From NCBI GenBank assembly GCA_017509065.1, contig JAFWQM010000020.1, positions 1 through 40,548 of the forward strand: DNA of 40,548 bases, written 5' to 3'. The stretch is from Clostridia bacterium. GTDB taxonomy: Bacteria; Bacillota_A; Clostridia; Christensenellales; Aristaeellaceae. This document shows positions 38,860-40,548 of this stretch, piece by piece (position 1 is the stretch's first letter; every line of letters begins with the position of its first letter). The notes under the pieces were generated by a model, which saw nothing but the letters and a program-made list of their open reading frames with translations, made no database searches and was not told the DNA's origin. The position numbers were made by a program, and so were the translations under genes.

Positions 38860-40332
38860 ATGCAAAAAGTTCCGAGAAAAAAGCTTCGCCAACCGGCGAG
38901 CCATAAAAAAGTCATACTGCTGCTCCTGTGCGCCTGTATCGCCACAGGAGCCGCAGTCATTTGGGTGCGGAGTTTTTCCAAAGCTCCGGCCGTGCCTGAA
39001 GCGGGGGAGACCGTGATGCTTTTGGAGCGACCGGCGGACGATATCGTTTCTGTCCGTATCTCCCCAAAGGACAGCGTGGCGTACACGCTCGTCCGACAGG
39101 TGGAAGGCTTTGCGCTGCAGGGCCGGGAGGACGCGCCGCTCCGCGCGTCCGTCATGGAGGAAATCATGCTGTCGCTGGGTAAAGTGCCCGCTGAAGCGGT
39201 GGTGTTGCCGGAGCTGAACCCGGAGCAGGGCTTGACCGCTGCCGTCTTCGGCCTGGATCAGCCGCAGGCGCGGGTGGAAATCACTTACGCGGACGGAGAA
39301 AAGAAAGAAATGCTGTATGGGAACGCCGCGCCCAGTGAAATAACGCCTCAGCGCTACTGTATGCTGACAGGGGACGCAAGGGTATATACGGTCATTGAGG
39401 CCGACAGCGAGGTATTTTTCCATGAAATGGAATACCTGCTGGCCTTCGACCAGCCCAGGATTGACGCTTCCCTGCTGGATCGCATCGAGGTTTCGGGCAG
39501 CGTCGTCTGGGCGGCGGAATACACGCCCTCCGGCTGGCAGATGAAGCTGCCGTTTTCCTATCCCCTTTCCATACAGCGGATGGACGCGCTCCTGTCGCGT
39601 ATAGAGAGCATGGGCTTTGAGGCGTATCTCGGCGATGAAGCGGATATGGACCTTTCAATGTACGGTCTGGATGCCCCCGAAGCGACTGTCACGCTCACCC
39701 AGGCGGCCACCGTCATTACCGGCGAAACAGAGGACGGACAGCAGGTCTCCTTCCCGGTTGCGGAGCAGGAATATGTCCTCAAGCTGGGAAAGGAAACGGG
39801 AAAGAGCGGCGTATACCTGGCATGGCGGGGCAGGGTTTACAAAGCCAGCAACTTCCTGCTCGGCTTCTGGAAAACCCTGAATCCGCGGGATATGGTGCTT
39901 GTCAATCCCGTCAACTTTCTGGTCAATAACCTGGACGAGGTGAGCATATCTGCCAGCGGGGTCTCAGGCGCGTACGAGGTGCGCATGGTGGAGAGCGTTG
40001 CGGAAAATAATCAGATCGCTACGGATGAATATGGGCAAACGCTCTACGACATGGCCGTGCGCCGAGCGGGGGAAAGCGAAGACATGGACGCCGAAGCATT
40101 CGCGGCCTGGTACAAGAGCCTTGCTGCCCTGTCGGGCGACGGCGCGCTGCCGGACGGTTTTGTTCTGTCCGGTGAAAGCCGTGCGACGATCACGCTGAAA
40201 AACAGCCATCTGACCCGTAAGATCGAATTTTATCCTTTTGACGCGCTCCACGACGCAATGGTCGTAGACGGCGTTTCACTGTTCTATATGCAGAAGGAAC
40301 GGCTGGATTCCGTTATTGCCGCGATACCGTAA
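38860..40332 (+). CDS. DUF4340 protein of the Gld-type ABC locus
   Basis: A 490-residue protein with a basic start, one membrane helix (about 18-37, VILLLLCACIATGAAVIWV) and a long extracytoplasmic part. DUF4340-like repeats are visible: an early unit around VSVRISPKDSVAYTLVRQVEGFALQGRED and FGLDQPQARVEITYADGEKKEMLYGNAAPS, and a second around YGLDAPEATVTLTQ ... VAEQEYVLKLGKETGKSGVYLAWRGRVYKAS. The beta-rich repeat unit matches DUF4340, a regular companion of GldG-like proteins. It probably forms an extracellular part of the exporter complex. The promoter must be upstream of the operon. A family B repeat begins 20 nt after the stop. Confidence 0.88.
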   Translation: MQKVPRKKLRQPASHKKVILLLLCACIATGAAVIWVRSFSKAPAVPEAGETVMLLERPADDIVSVRISPKDSVAYTLVRQVEGFALQGREDAPLRASVMEEIMLSLGKVPAEAVVLPELNPEQGLTAAVFGLDQPQARVEITYADGEKKEMLYGNAAPSEITPQRYCMLTGDARVYTVIEADSEVFFHEMEYLLAFDQPRIDASLLDRIEVSGSVVWAAEYTPSGWQMKLPFSYPLSIQRMDALLSRIESMGFEAYLGDEADMDLSMYGLDAPEATVTLTQAATVITGETEDGQQVSFPVAEQEYVLKLGKETGKSGVYLAWRGRVYKASNFLLGFWKTLNPRDMVLVNPVNFLVNNLDEVSISASGVSGAYEVRMVESVAENNQIATDEYGQTLYDMAVRRAGESEDMDAEAFAAWYKSLAALSGDGALPDGFVLSGESRATITLKNSHLTRKIEFYPFDALHDAMVVDGVSLFYMQKERLDSVIAAIP

Positions 40333-40351
40333 TATAGCGCACAAAAGACCG

Positions 40352-40548
40352 CTGGGGCTATCCGCCCCAGACCCCGACCAGGGGGATGATCCCCCTGGAC
40401 CCGCAAATGGCGAAATAACATCGTTGGGATATACCAACAAGCTGCGCCTGTTGCGCTGGAGTTACGGAAAGTTTGAGGGCTTCTGGCCCAAGAAAGCCGG
40501 GAAAATCTCTGGGGAAAGCGAGCTTTCCCACCAGGGATTATTCCCTGG
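40352..40548 (+). repeat. Family B twin-hairpin element, copy at the window end (partial)
   Basis: Hairpin 1 is CTGGGGC (40352-40358), loop TATCC, GCCCCAG (40364-40370). After a 7-nt linker (ACCCCGA), hairpin 2 is CCAGGGGGAT (40378-40387), G, ATCCCCCTGG (40389-40398). Then come GGCGAAATAAC, CGCCTGTTGCGCTGG-(A/G)-GTTACG and GCTTCTGGC, and a third stem GGGGAAAGC/GCTTTCCC, matching the left half of the element at 18188. The window ends before the inward-facing copy, if there is one. Confidence 0.75.

Overview
The window looks like chromosomal DNA of a GC-rich member of the Clostridia (Bacillota). The evidence is strong purine-rich Shine-Dalgarno sites, sigma-A-like promoters, CUT1 sugar importers of the LplB/YtcP type without a dedicated ATPase, a LytTR/DUF3021 pair, a DUF4003 gene and no outer-membrane functions. 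A Christensenellales or similar gut/rumen lineage is my guess; no rRNA or tRNA is present to test it.

Layout. 1-2000: small operon (membrane protein, DUF436/YwlG, membrane-anchored GNAT). 2119-3888: mnmG standing alone behind a palindromic repeat. 4122-4538: IS30-type transposase remnant. 4572-9456, minus strand: RibD-C-like reductase; an operon of two flavodoxin-like proteins, a LytTR regulator and DUF3021; then a methyltransferase/serine hydrolase pair. 9728-11991: AmmeMemoRadiSam pair (MEMO-AMMECR1 fusion plus radical SAM enzyme). 12330-23270: membrane AraC sensor-regulator and two consecutive permease-permease-binding protein sugar importers, ending with a PHP-domain hydrolase. 23325-23866: decayed PIN toxin and another gene fragment. 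23934-29876, minus strand: an eight-gene type IV pilus/type II secretion-like operon (BTAD regulator, transglutaminase-like protein, PilC/GspF, four small single-TM pilin-like proteins, PilT ATPase) with no PilB, prepilin peptidase or secretin in it. 29877-30786: graveyard of IS and repeat fragments. 30787-32711: two tandem NrnA-like DHH phosphoesterases. 33002-34951: DUF4003, Cys-rich mini-protein, thioesterase. 34948-35430: minus-strand membrane protein. 35678-40332: gliding-type ABC exporter (GldA-, GldF-, GldG-like) with a DUF4340 protein.

The intergenic DNA is unusually structured. Repeat family A (four copies) always lies just upstream of a start codon in the same orientation and usually runs into the ribosome binding site. 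Repeat family B is a twin-hairpin module whose stems differ in sequence but remain paired, with a constant 7-nt linker; two copies face each other to form a roughly 390-bp element between the two sugar importers. A third hairpin-rich spacer lies at 20569-20760, and a fourth repeat (family D) forms the likely terminator of the pilus-like operon.

The best candidates for something undescribed are the compact pilus-like operon with its BTAD/degenerate-GGDEF regulator and the structured intergenic families. All names rest on reading motifs by eye; no database search was run.
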